From contig DCGM01000102.1 in assembly GCA_002315255.1 (NCBI GenBank), forward strand, positions 2,501-43,869: a DNA stretch of 41,369 bases. Direction: 5' to 3'. A model generated the notes under the pieces. The model was not told the origin of the DNA, searched no databases, and saw nothing but the letters and a program-made list of their open reading frames with translations. This DNA comes from Lachnospiraceae bacterium UBA1778 (lineage in GTDB: Bacteria > Bacillota > Clostridia > Lachnospirales > Lachnospiraceae). Each line of letters starts with the position of its first letter. Within the stretch, counting starts at the first letter, position 1. A program made the translations under genes and the position numbers. Shown one piece after another: positions 24,749 to 32,398 of this stretch.

Positions 24749-25822
24749 TTATTTTCTGAATATATAGCCTTCACAATCCTCTGTTGATAGAACCTGTTCA
24801 TATAAACCAACCAGAGTCCTCACAATTGTCCTCTCGTCATATCTTTTCCTCACTGACTGTTCAGCGGAAACGCCGATTCTTTCCCTTAGTTCTACATTAC
24901 CAAGCAGTTCGCATATTCTCTTTGACAGTTGAGTAACATCTCCTGGCTCAGTCATCACAATATCATCATTTGAATTGATCTCTGGAACTGCGCCGACGGG
25001 AGTAACAATGCAAGCGCATCCATAGGCCATCGCTTCGATAAGGCTGACTGGCATAGCTTCAAAATAGGACGGCAAAACAAAAATGCTGGATTCTTTTAGA
25101 AGATTGTCCTTTGCTTCACCGGACACCCAGCCTGTCAGGGAGACATTGCGGGAGATGTCAAGTTGTTTGCACTCTTCTAAGCACCATTCAGTTTCTCCTT
25201 GTCCGCATAAAAAAAGATGGGCATCCGGGAACTTGTCCACAACCCCTTTCATTGCATATAATAAATCAAAAGCGCCTTTCTCTTGACATATTTTTCCGAG
25301 GAATAGGATGTTCTTATTGCAATAGTCTTTTTTATACTCCTGAGGCATTAACAGCCCATTTGGAATAACAACCATTTTGCCGCCATCAAAAATCTGCGAC
25401 AATTTATTCTTCCAAAAATCTGACAACACAATTATTTGGTCAGCATAGCCAAAGGCTTTTTCAATCATTCGTCTTACATGATTGCTCGAATTATTATAGT
25501 ACTCGACAAATTGCGAGCTGTGGATATGTATTATGATTTTCTTTCCTTGATTGTGGGCTTCCCTAACGAAAAAAAACTTTCTTAAAAAACTTCCGTTTTT
25601 TGATATGTGAATATGAACCAGATCGCAATCAGCGGTTAAAGGCTTCATTTTGGCTAAAGCTTTAATAAAAACAATTGCTTTTTTTAGTTTTCCTCCTGAA
25701 GTGGTGGTTGAAAGAAATGATAGTTCGCAATTGTCCTGAAGCCCTGCCCTAAAATATTCGCTGATTACAGATGAGATGCCGCCGTGCGCATTTCGGTCGG
25801 GACCGACCATTAATACTTTCAT
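24749..25822 (-). CDS. GT4 family glycosyltransferase
   Basis: This 357-residue GT-B glycosyltransferase shows VGPDRNAHGGISSVISEYF at the N-terminus, VIPNGLL and FLGKICQEKGAFDLLYAM at the start of the second domain, and YFEAMPVSLIEAMAYGCACI as the E-x7-E donor motif. It acts in the cytoplasm on the growing repeat unit. It follows the heparinase-like gene by 4 bp behind AGGATAGGG, so the two are probably co-translated. The donor sugar is unknown; UDP-ManNAcA or an N-acetylhexosamine would fit the neighbours. Confidence 0.92.
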   Translation of the reverse strand: MKVLMVGPDRNAHGGISSVISEYFRAGLQDNCELSFLSTTTSGGKLKKAIVFIKALAKMKPLTADCDLVHIHISKNGSFLRKFFFVREAHNQGKKIIIHIHSSQFVEYYNNSSNHVRRMIEKAFGYADQIIVLSDFWKNKLSQIFDGGKMVVIPNGLLMPQEYKKDYCNKNILFLGKICQEKGAFDLLYAMKGVVDKFPDAHLFLCGQGETEWCLEECKQLDISRNVSLTGWVSGEAKDNLLKESSIFVLPSYFEAMPVSLIEAMAYGCACIVTPVGAVPEINSNDDIVMTEPGDVTQLSKRICELLGNVELRERIGVSAEQSVRKRYDERTIVRTLVGLYEQVLSTEDCEGYIFRK

Positions 25823-25826
25823 AACC

Positions 25827-27656
25827 CTATCCTATCCTAATAATTGTCGTCAAAGGTTTATCGCTAATCGGGATATCATAGCAATCTGCAAAACTAAAAT
25901 GATTATATGCACAGGAAACAAAATTTTCCTTTTCCTTCAATAGCCCTTCAGGAATGCTCTCCCCAGAAAACTCAATCTTGTGATTTGTAATCGCCTCTGA
26001 ACTAACAATCCAGCGCTGTAACCCAGCTTCCCCTTCGCTAATAGAATCTGTTACCGAAATCTGTCTGTCAAAATCGAAAGCGACTGTTCTCCGGTAGACT
26101 ACATCACAAAAAGAAATTTTGCTTGAAATACTGATACCATCAGAAGATTCCGTAACGATTGGGCGGTCAGCTTTATACCGTTTTCCCCACAAAAATGGGC
26201 CCAGCATCTCTGCTTGCTCCATGCCTTCAATGCTGACCGTATTATGCGCTTTTGACGAACGAATCTCGTTTCTTATGGCCTTGGGAACGTGGTAATTAAA
26301 TGTTCCTGAATCCATCAAAATAGGCTTTCCTTCAAAGTAAACTTGAAGACTTAATGCATCCGCATGTCCGTGAGCAGCAATGCTCCCAAACCCCAACTCG
26401 GCGTGATCAAGCCCTATTAAAAGTTTTCTGTCATGACTTCTCAAAAAAGTATAGCCACCCTCTTGGTAATGACTTACCAGTTTTGGAACATAGCGCTCCT
26501 TTTTCCAATAGTTCTCAATGGTGCTGTTATCAAAAAGCCAGAATATCTTCTCCGAAATATTCCCGCCGGTAAATGTTTTTTCAAGCAAACAGCCCATCAG
26601 CTGAAGGACATATTGATAGTAATCCCCATTTTTTCCAGAGAAGTCAAGTATTTTCCCCTCGTCGCAGTCCCCGAATACGATTGTTTCCCCATAGTTTCCG
26701 CAACTATCAGCAAGAAAAGTACTCATCTTCGTGAGGTACTTTTTCCATAACTCCGGTACTTTTTGACCATTTTTTTCAAGCAAACGCCACATAATTCCGT
26801 AGGCTTCCATAACAAATGCCTGATAATGAAGTGACATTTCTCGGTTGACGCCGTCAGAAGTGTTCTGTCTGGAAAGTTCCTCGGAAAGAATTCTAACAGC
26901 ACAATTCGTCCACTTGTCGTATCCAAACAGTATCCCTGCAAGTCCTACGCCGAGCATTTCAACAATCAAGTGATTATTGGCCGAAGTAAACCGCGATCTA
27001 TGCTTTAGCACATAGTCTGCCATCACGCGGATGCCATTCTCTGTCGATTTCAACAAAGCCGCATTTCCGCCCGCGGCAGATACAAAGGCATACATATAGG
27101 ACCAGGAAATCAGTCTGATTGAGACCTCCATGGCACTGGTCCACTGCACGCCATGTAAAAAAAGATTGTTCTTGTTCCAATCGAAAAATAAATCTGACAA
27201 TTCATCGATATATTTTTTGTCTTTTGTCAGATAAAAATTCTTTGCAAGACCAACAAACTGAAAATGTCTGTTCAACTCCCAATTAGTTCTAATATCTCCG
27301 ATATCTTCTCTCTGAGAGACAAGAATGTCATAGGAGAATTCATCGGTAGGCCAATGATTCTCCGTCTGAAAACCTGCAGCCCAATCTTTCTTAAACTTCC
27401 CATAATTATACTGCCCAAACAAATCAAGGCTTTCAAAAAGCGAATATTTGCTATTATCGAGATTAAGAAATAGTTTTCTGCTGTCTAGTTCAAGTTTTCT
27501 AAGTTGCTTTGGAGCCGGTACTTCCATCACAGGAATATGAGCAGTATATAGAATAGCATACTCTTTTTTTTGACGAAGCAACTGGCCCATTCTCCAGAGG
27601 ATCTCTGAGAAACTCATTGATCGAATTCTGTTTTTGAGCCATCTAATATCCTTCAC
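25827..27656 (-). CDS. Heparinase II/III-like family protein
   Basis: This 609-residue protein has an N-terminal alpha/alpha toroid (~80-350, ENHWPTDEFSYDI, NWELNRHFQFVGLAKNF, NNHLIVEMLG) and a C-terminal beta-sandwich with the Heparinase_II/III signature AAHGHADALSLQVYF near 420, followed by LMDSGTFNYH. The family cleaves uronic-acid polysaccharides by beta-elimination, and members are frequent in polysaccharide synthesis clusters, where their role is not settled. No signal peptide is visible, which argues against a simple secreted lyase. The start is a GTG at 27656 with AAGGGG ten bases upstream. It sits between the epimerase and the GT4 genes, next to genes that supply ManNAcA, a uronic sugar that such a lyase could act on. 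Confidence 0.88.
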   Translation of the reverse strand: MKDIRWLKNRIRSMSFSEILWRMGQLLRQKKEYAILYTAHIPVMEVPAPKQLRKLELDSRKLFLNLDNSKYSLFESLDLFGQYNYGKFKKDWAAGFQTENHWPTDEFSYDILVSQREDIGDIRTNWELNRHFQFVGLAKNFYLTKDKKYIDELSDLFFDWNKNNLFLHGVQWTSAMEVSIRLISWSYMYAFVSAAGGNAALLKSTENGIRVMADYVLKHRSRFTSANNHLIVEMLGVGLAGILFGYDKWTNCAVRILSEELSRQNTSDGVNREMSLHYQAFVMEAYGIMWRLLEKNGQKVPELWKKYLTKMSTFLADSCGNYGETIVFGDCDEGKILDFSGKNGDYYQYVLQLMGCLLEKTFTGGNISEKIFWLFDNSTIENYWKKERYVPKLVSHYQEGGYTFLRSHDRKLLIGLDHAELGFGSIAAHGHADALSLQVYFEGKPILMDSGTFNYHVPKAIRNEIRSSKAHNTVSIEGMEQAEMLGPFLWGKRYKADRPIVTESSDGISISSKISFCDVVYRRTVAFDFDRQISVTDSISEGEAGLQRWIVSSEAITNHKIEFSGESIPEGLLKEKENFVSCAYNHFSFADCYDIPISDKPLTTIIRIG

Positions 27657-27670
27657 AGTTTCGCTGCCCC

Positions 27671-28762
27671 TTACTTCTCCAATATATCCGCAATCCTCTC
27701 ACACGCATGACCGTCGCCATAGGGATTGACCGCGTGCGCCATTTTTGCGTATTCCTTCTCATCATCTAAAAGTCGTGTAAACCATTCGTAGATCGTTTCT
27801 TCGTTAGTTCCAACAAGCTTCAGTGTCCCTGCCTCCACACCCTCAGGCCTTTCAGTCGTGTCACGCATGACCAGAACCGGTTTTCCATAAGACGGACATT
27901 CTTCCTGAATTCCGCCGGAATCGGTTAGGCAGAGATAGCATCGCGCCTCAAAATTATGGCAGTCAAATACTTCGATCGGTTCAATGATATGGATCTGCTT
28001 ACAGTCCCCTAGTTCCTCCTCCGCAGCCTGACGGACGATCGGATTCATATGAATCGGATATACCGCTTTTACGTCAGGATGCTCGTCCAGAACTCGTCGG
28101 ATGGCACGGAACATATGGTGCATCGGCTCTCCGAGATTCTCTCTCCGGTGTGCAGTAATCAGAATGAACCGGCTGTCCCCCACCCAATCTAGTTCCGGAT
28201 GATGATAGCCTTCCACTACCGTATAACGCATTGCATCGATAACCGTATTTCCGGTAACATAAATCGTCGAAGCATCCTTTCCTTCGTCCAAAAGATGCTT
28301 CTTCGCAAGTTCGGTCGGTGCAAAGTTAAACTTACTGATAATTCCGACCGCCTGCCGGTTAAACTCTTCCGGATAGGGAGAAAAGATATTGTAAGTCCGT
28401 AAGCCTGCTTCCACATGTCCCACCGGAATCTGAAGATAAAAGCACGCCAAAGCAGTTACAAATGTGGTTGATGTATCGCCGTGGACCAGACAGACATCGG
28501 GTTTGACCTCTTCGAGAACGCTTCTGATTCTGGACAAGATCTCGCCTGTAATATCAAAAAGGTCCTGACCCTCTTTCATGATAGAAAGATCATAATCCGG
28601 AATTATATTAAAAGTGTCCAGCACTTGCTTGAGCATCTCTTTATGCTGGCCTGTTACACAGACAACCGTTTGAATGCCCGTTCTCTTCTTTAACTCCTTC
28701 ACTAACGGACACATTTTAATTGCTTCCGGTCTGGTTCCGAAAACAAGCATCACTTTTTTCAT
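27671..28762 (-). CDS. wecB: UDP-N-acetylglucosamine 2-epimerase (non-hydrolysing)
   Basis: This 363-residue cytoplasmic enzyme interconverts UDP-GlcNAc and UDP-ManNAc. Visible family motifs are FGTRPEAIKMCPLVKELK, CVTGQHKEML, LVHGDTSTTF, GHVEAGLRT and DSGGIQEECPSYGKP, which carry the conserved Asp, Glu and His residues of the active site. Length is standard. The ATG at 28762 follows AAAGGA. It follows the UDP-ManNAc dehydrogenase gene, so the pair makes UDP-ManNAcA for the polysaccharide; the epimerase alone can also feed the wecG-type ManNAc transferase. Confidence 0.96.
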   Translation of the reverse strand: MKKVMLVFGTRPEAIKMCPLVKELKKRTGIQTVVCVTGQHKEMLKQVLDTFNIIPDYDLSIMKEGQDLFDITGEILSRIRSVLEEVKPDVCLVHGDTSTTFVTALACFYLQIPVGHVEAGLRTYNIFSPYPEEFNRQAVGIISKFNFAPTELAKKHLLDEGKDASTIYVTGNTVIDAMRYTVVEGYHHPELDWVGDSRFILITAHRRENLGEPMHHMFRAIRRVLDEHPDVKAVYPIHMNPIVRQAAEEELGDCKQIHIIEPIEVFDCHNFEARCYLCLTDSGGIQEECPSYGKPVLVMRDTTERPEGVEAGTLKLVGTNEETIYEWFTRLLDDEKEYAKMAHAVNPYGDGHACERIADILEK

Positions 28763-28807
28763 TTCGCTATCCTTTCAGTCAATGCAAAACACTTCAAACT
28801 GCAAAAC

Positions 28808-30016
28808 CTAAATGTGATAGGCCTCTGGAAGTGCAACGGCATTTTGGCAGTCCAGAACTATCTTTCCGGATAGCTTATCTGCATTCTCTTTGATTTCGTT
28901 ATGCTTCACCATAATGACAACCATATCGACAGCATCCAAAAACTCATCGAGATTATGGAATTGATTATCTGCCACATCCTTTAGAATATAGGGGTCATAG
29001 ACTTTAAACCCATTCACAGGGTCGGGCTGTTCCTTTAACAGATGAAGTGAGGGTGACTCGCGAAGATCATCCACATTTTCCTTATAGGTAAGGCCATAGA
29101 TCCCAACCCTGGAAGTATCATAAAATCCTTTTTCATCCATTATTTCATGGATTCGTTTGAGGATATACCCGGGCTGTGAATCATTGATGGTCAATGCTTC
29201 TTCGATTAATCCTGTCCACCCTGGGTAAGCACCTACAAGGAACCAGGGATCCACCGGAATACAATGCCCTCCGACGCCCGGACCGGGTTGAAGAATATTG
29301 ACGCGCGGATGCATATTACAGATTCTGATAATCTCATATACATCCAAATGGTCTTGCCGGCATATTCTCGCAAGCTCATTGGCAAATGCTATATTAACTG
29401 CGCGGAAAGTGTTCTCCACCACCTTCGTCATCTCAGCGGTTTTGATATCTGTTACTACGATTTCGCCTTGGCAAAACGTAGCGTATATAGCTTTAACTCT
29501 CTCTCCGGTTTCCTCATCATCCGCGCCGATCGTCCTGTTATTATGCAAAAGTTCAAAGAGCATATTTCCAGGAATAATTCGCTCGGGTGCATGCGCGAGA
29601 TGAATATCAGTTCTCTTTATCTCTTTTAAAAGCGGTCTGACATATTCGTCCATCGTGCCGGGGCTGACGGTGCTTTCAACGATTACTGTAGCCCCTGCGG
29701 GCGCAACCGCCATTACACTGCGGGCGGCAGAGACAACAAACCCGGGGTCAACTTTTCGGCTTTCTTTCTCATAGGGGGTGGGGACAGAAATGATATATAT
29801 ATCTGCGACCTGATACTCAGTTGAAAATACGATCCCATGCTTTTTAGCATCGCCAAACAGTTCGTCTAATCCTTTTTCTTTAAAAGTGGTTTTCCCCTCT
29901 GTCAGCGTATCCACTACTGCCTTTTTGCAGTCTGTACCCACCACTTTTTCCCCGTGAGCAGCCAGCATAAGCGCAGTCGGCAGGCCAATATAACCTAACC
30001 CAATAACATTAATCAT
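28808..30016 (-). CDS. wecC: UDP-N-acetyl-D-mannosamine dehydrogenase
   Basis: This enzyme of about 402 residues oxidises UDP-ManNAc to UDP-ManNAcA with two NAD+. The NAD site is VIGLGYIGLPTALMLA at the start. VESTVSPGTMDEYV, HAPERIIPGN and the catalytic-cysteine block VGGHCIPVDPWFL follow; the last is specific to the UDP-ManNAc/UDP-GlcNAc dehydrogenase branch. The C-terminal domain has GLTYKENVDDLRESPS. The ATG at 30016 is chosen over the in-frame upstream start because the protein then begins right at the Rossmann motif, with GAGGGG ten bases before it. It lies between wecG-type and wecB genes. Confidence 0.95.
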   Translation of the reverse strand: MINVIGLGYIGLPTALMLAAHGEKVVGTDCKKAVVDTLTEGKTTFKEKGLDELFGDAKKHGIVFSTEYQVADIYIISVPTPYEKESRKVDPGFVVSAARSVMAVAPAGATVIVESTVSPGTMDEYVRPLLKEIKRTDIHLAHAPERIIPGNMLFELLHNNRTIGADDEETGERVKAIYATFCQGEIVVTDIKTAEMTKVVENTFRAVNIAFANELARICRQDHLDVYEIIRICNMHPRVNILQPGPGVGGHCIPVDPWFLVGAYPGWTGLIEEALTINDSQPGYILKRIHEIMDEKGFYDTSRVGIYGLTYKENVDDLRESPSLHLLKEQPDPVNGFKVYDPYILKDVADNQFHNLDEFLDAVDMVVIMVKHNEIKENADKLSGKIVLDCQNAVALPEAYHI

Positions 30017-30061
30017 TTTCCAAAATCCCCTCAAAAACTCTAATAACAAATCCAAATTGGA

Positions 30062-30820
30062 TTATTCTTTTTTCCGGCCCTTCTGTTCCCGTTTCACACG
30101 ATAGGTGTATCGGATAAACTGAGCATTTCCAACCACATAGCGCTTCCACATCCGGCGAGGCTCCTGAATAAGCCTGAACAACCATTCCAAACCGATTTTT
30201 TGCATCCACTTTGGCGCTCTGTTAGTCACACCGGCCACCACGTCAAAGCTGCCGCCCACGCCCATGACAAACGGAATGTTTAACTGCTGAAGATATTTAT
30301 TTACCCAATACTCCTTCATGGGTGAAGAGAACGCTACGAACATCATATCAGCGCCGCTCGTAGACATTTCCTTTACCATCTCCGGTTCGTCAGACTCGGA
30401 AAAATAACCGTTTCTGACCCCCACGATTCGGAGAGAAGGGTATTGATTTAAAAACACTGTTTTAACTTTTTGTACAACCTCTTCTTTTGCACCGAACAGA
30501 TAGATTCCGTACCCTTTCTTTGCAGCAAGCTTCACCAAGTTCAGAAACAGGTCGATTCCCGTTACTCGTTCGCGTAATGGTACGGACAGTTTTCTGGCTG
30601 CCCAAAGAATCGAAGACCCGTCTGCGTTAATCAAAGGACAATCATTGACAATCTTCCGAAGTTTCGGATCCTCATTCATCAGATTCACTTTAGATGCATT
30701 GATCACCACGTGCTGTGTCGGTTTCCGATCAGTTATTATTCTCTCCACCTCATGAATGGTCTCTTCCATCGATAAGGCATTAACATATGTATTTAGAATT
30801 GGATATCGCGCCCCTGCCAT
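30062..30820 (-). CDS. WecG/TagA/CpsF family glycosyltransferase
   Basis: This 252-residue GT26 enzyme shows VVINASKVNLMNEDPKLR, the acidic NADGSSILWAARKL motif, RVTGIDLF, GYGIYLFGAKEEV and GVGGSFDVVAGVTNRAPKWM, followed by a C-terminal EWLFRLIQEPRRMWKRY tail that docks to the membrane. TagA adds ManNAc, and WecG adds ManNAcA, to undecaprenyl-linked GlcNAc; with wecB and wecC next door, ManNAcA transfer is favoured. It would make the second step of repeat-unit assembly; the first-step enzyme is absent from the window. The ATG at 30820 follows GGGGGAAAGAG; a GTG 24 bases upstream is the alternative. Confidence 0.93.
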   Translation of the reverse strand: MAGARYPILNTYVNALSMEETIHEVERIITDRKPTQHVVINASKVNLMNEDPKLRKIVNDCPLINADGSSILWAARKLSVPLRERVTGIDLFLNLVKLAAKKGYGIYLFGAKEEVVQKVKTVFLNQYPSLRIVGVRNGYFSESDEPEMVKEMSTSGADMMFVAFSSPMKEYWVNKYLQQLNIPFVMGVGGSFDVVAGVTNRAPKWMQKIGLEWLFRLIQEPRRMWKRYVVGNAQFIRYTYRVKREQKGRKKE

Positions 30821-30911
30821 CTCTTTCCCCCGAACAAAAAACACCCCAATTAAACAATTAATTATAAACTATTATCCAGATAATATCACTTCGACAGGGG
30901 TGAAAAACAGC

Positions 30912-31064
30912 TTAGCCTTCTGCATCAGACCAATCCCGGCCCGCTCTTTCAGGGAGTGGCTTTTTCAAGTACTTTCCGGCGAGGATTACTGCACCACCAT
31001 CATTTTGAAATAACCCCTTTAACGTATATCGTTTTAGCGCCAAAATCACAATCTTACATAGCAT
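30912..31064 (-). CDS. Possible 50-residue ORF of unknown function
   Basis: In the 273-bp gap between the acetyltransferase-like gene and the wecG-type gene, one frame reads 50 codons from ATG 31064 (MLCKIVILALKRYTLKG... ending RAGRDWSDAEG). The composition is protein-like, but the AAGGGA upstream is too close to the ATG for normal initiation. It may be the C-terminal relic of a lost gene rather than a live small gene. The rest of this gap carries a TATAAT near 30870 without a good -35. Confidence 0.25.
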   Translation of the reverse strand: MLCKIVILALKRYTLKGLFQNDGGAVILAGKYLKKPLPERAGRDWSDAEG

Positions 31065-31093
31065 TTCCCTTCAGCGATCAAGGTAATCTCTCT

Positions 31094-31624
31094 TTACTGC
31101 ACTAAATGATTAATATAGCTTTCTGTCGCATTTTCCCTTGGAATAATAATGCATGGATTCCCTATTACAATAGAATGCGAAGGAATATCGCAATTGACAA
31201 AAGAATTTGGCGCGATCAACACGTCATCACCAATCGTTATTTTCCCAACTACTGTTGCATTTACTCCTATCCAAACTTGATTCCCAATTGTAGGGACGCC
31301 CTTTCTCGTTCAGCGATTCTCTTGCCCGATAGTCACGCCTTTATGAATGTTAATATTTTCTCCAAGTTTCGCCTTTCCGTTTACTGTTATATTGTAAGCA
31401 TGGCCAATATATAATCCTTTTCCTATGGATGTAGAATGAGGCACTTCTATTCCACGCTTCTTTGAAGCCATATGGAACGAAAAACGATAGAAGTAGTTTA
31501 GCATTTTACTCTTGCAAGTTGATGATTTTCGAAAATAGAATAACCATCTACGCTCCCATCCTCTTACGCCGGCTTCTCCATATCTGGTTATATCGCCTTC
31601 AAACAGTTCTTTGAAGCCATTCAT
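31094..31624 (-). pseudogene. Serine O-acetyltransferase-like gene broken by one in-frame TGA
   Basis: The frame from ATG 31624 to TAA 31094 is 177 codons, with one internal TGA at 31310-31312 and no frameshift. The first part gives 104 residues ending in left-handed beta-helix sequence (GLYIGHAYNITVNGKAKLGE, GVTIGQENR). After the TGA the helix resumes in the same frame (TRKGVPTIGNQVWIGVNAT, IGDDVLIAPNSFVNCDIP) and ends properly. In CysE-like homologues the position after GQENR is usually glycine, so a single GGA-to-TGA change explains it. Such enzymes in polysaccharide loci O-acetylate sugars. It has a good promoter and AGGAGGAG before the start, so the loss looks recent. A sequencing error cannot be excluded. 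Confidence 0.8.
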
Positions 31625-31679
31625 AGTCTCCTCCTGTCTTCTCTTCCAAAGCCATATAAAATTCCCATTTTATCCTTTA

Positions 31680-31708
31680 ATTATAATCTAAGACCTAAAA
31701 AACATCAA
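31680..31708 (-). promoter_or_regulatory. Promoter of the polysaccharide operon
   Basis: On the minus strand TTGATG (31708-31703), a 17-bp spacer and a perfect TATAAT (31685-31680) lie about 55 bp before the first gene. No other strong promoter was seen on this strand until 19.5 kb, so this one probably drives the whole ~12-kb cluster. Confidence 0.75.
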
Positions 31709-31811
31709 GAATGGTATGGGGGATTTTTAGGGTGGGAAGAACACATTTTTCACCTTCTTCCACAATATGTTGTATCTTAATATACTTTTCTCCGCTTTGC
31801 GCCGTCTCCCC

Positions 31812-31840
31812 TTGACCTTCTCCCCTTTTTCGGTTATCCT
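31812..31840 (+). promoter_or_regulatory. Promoter of the DUF3592-like gene
   Basis: TTGACC (31812-31817), a 17-bp spacer and TATCCT (31835-31840) on the plus strand lie about 45 bp before the ATG. It diverges from the polysaccharide promoter at 31680-31708. The 31625-31887 gap holds only these two promoters. Confidence 0.6.
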
Positions 31841-31887
31841 ATCTTTAAGCGAATCATTCGCGCCTAAACTTTTTCCGGAGGCTTATT

Positions 31888-32286
31888 ATGACACCTAATA
31901 TCGGCGTATTAATCGTTGGAATCATCTTTGCCGGAGTCGGCGGACTTATGGTATTTAACTATATAAAGGCGAAGAAGGCCTGCACGATGAGCACGCCCGG
32001 CGAGGTGATCGCATATAACTCGCGGGTCTCTCACAGCCGCGGACACAGCACCCTCGTCTATCATCCGGTCTTCCGCTATTATGTGAACGGACAATGGTAT
32101 GAAAAAGAGTACGGTCTCGGAAAGAACACTTTCGACTATCAGATCGGTCAGACCGTCGAAATCCTCTATGATCCGAACAACCCGGACACCTATCTCGTCG
32201 CCGGCGAAAAGCAGGACCCGGCGTTCAGCTTCATTTGCTTAATCATCGGAATCGGCGTCATCGTCCTGTCGTTCTTCGCTGATTGA
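31888..32286 (+). CDS. Small membrane protein, DUF3592-like
   Basis: This 132-residue protein has an N-terminal membrane segment (~5-25, IGVLIVGIIFAGVGGLMVFN), an outer or loop beta-rich domain (~35-105) and a C-terminal membrane segment (~112-130). The middle carries the DUF3592 pattern: GEVIAYNSRVSHSRGH, YHPVFRYYVNGQWY and QTVEILYDPNNPDTYLV. The family's function is unknown. CGGAGG precedes the ATG by six bases, and a bidirectional terminator follows. It is the only confident plus-strand gene here and stands alone between two minus-strand operons, so context gives no functional hint. Confidence 0.88.
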   Translation: MTPNIGVLIVGIIFAGVGGLMVFNYIKAKKACTMSTPGEVIAYNSRVSHSRGHSTLVYHPVFRYYVNGQWYEKEYGLGKNTFDYQIGQTVEILYDPNNPDTYLVAGEKQDPAFSFICLIIGIGVIVLSFFAD

Positions 32287-32327
32287 TCTCCTGATTAATC
32301 CATGGATTTCTTTCATAAATAACCAGC

Positions 32328-32360
32328 AAAAAGCCTTGCGGATCTCCGCAAGGCTTTTTT
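32328..32360. terminator. Bidirectional terminator between convergent genes
   Basis: A 15-bp stem (AAAAAGCCTTGCGGA with TCCGCAAGGCTTTTT) with a 2-base loop is flanked by A on one side and T on the other. It should stop both the plus-strand DUF3592-like gene and the minus-strand catabolic operon ending at 32399. Confidence 0.92.
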
Positions 32361-32398
32361 ATATCTATGCTGTTTCTTATTCTCTCCCCGCATCAGTG

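Noticed and set aside
31310..31312. TGA recoded as glycine or selenocysteine
   Set aside because: Other genes in the window end with TGA, so a glycine code is excluded. No selenocysteine insertion hairpin was seen after the codon, and homologues usually have glycine there.
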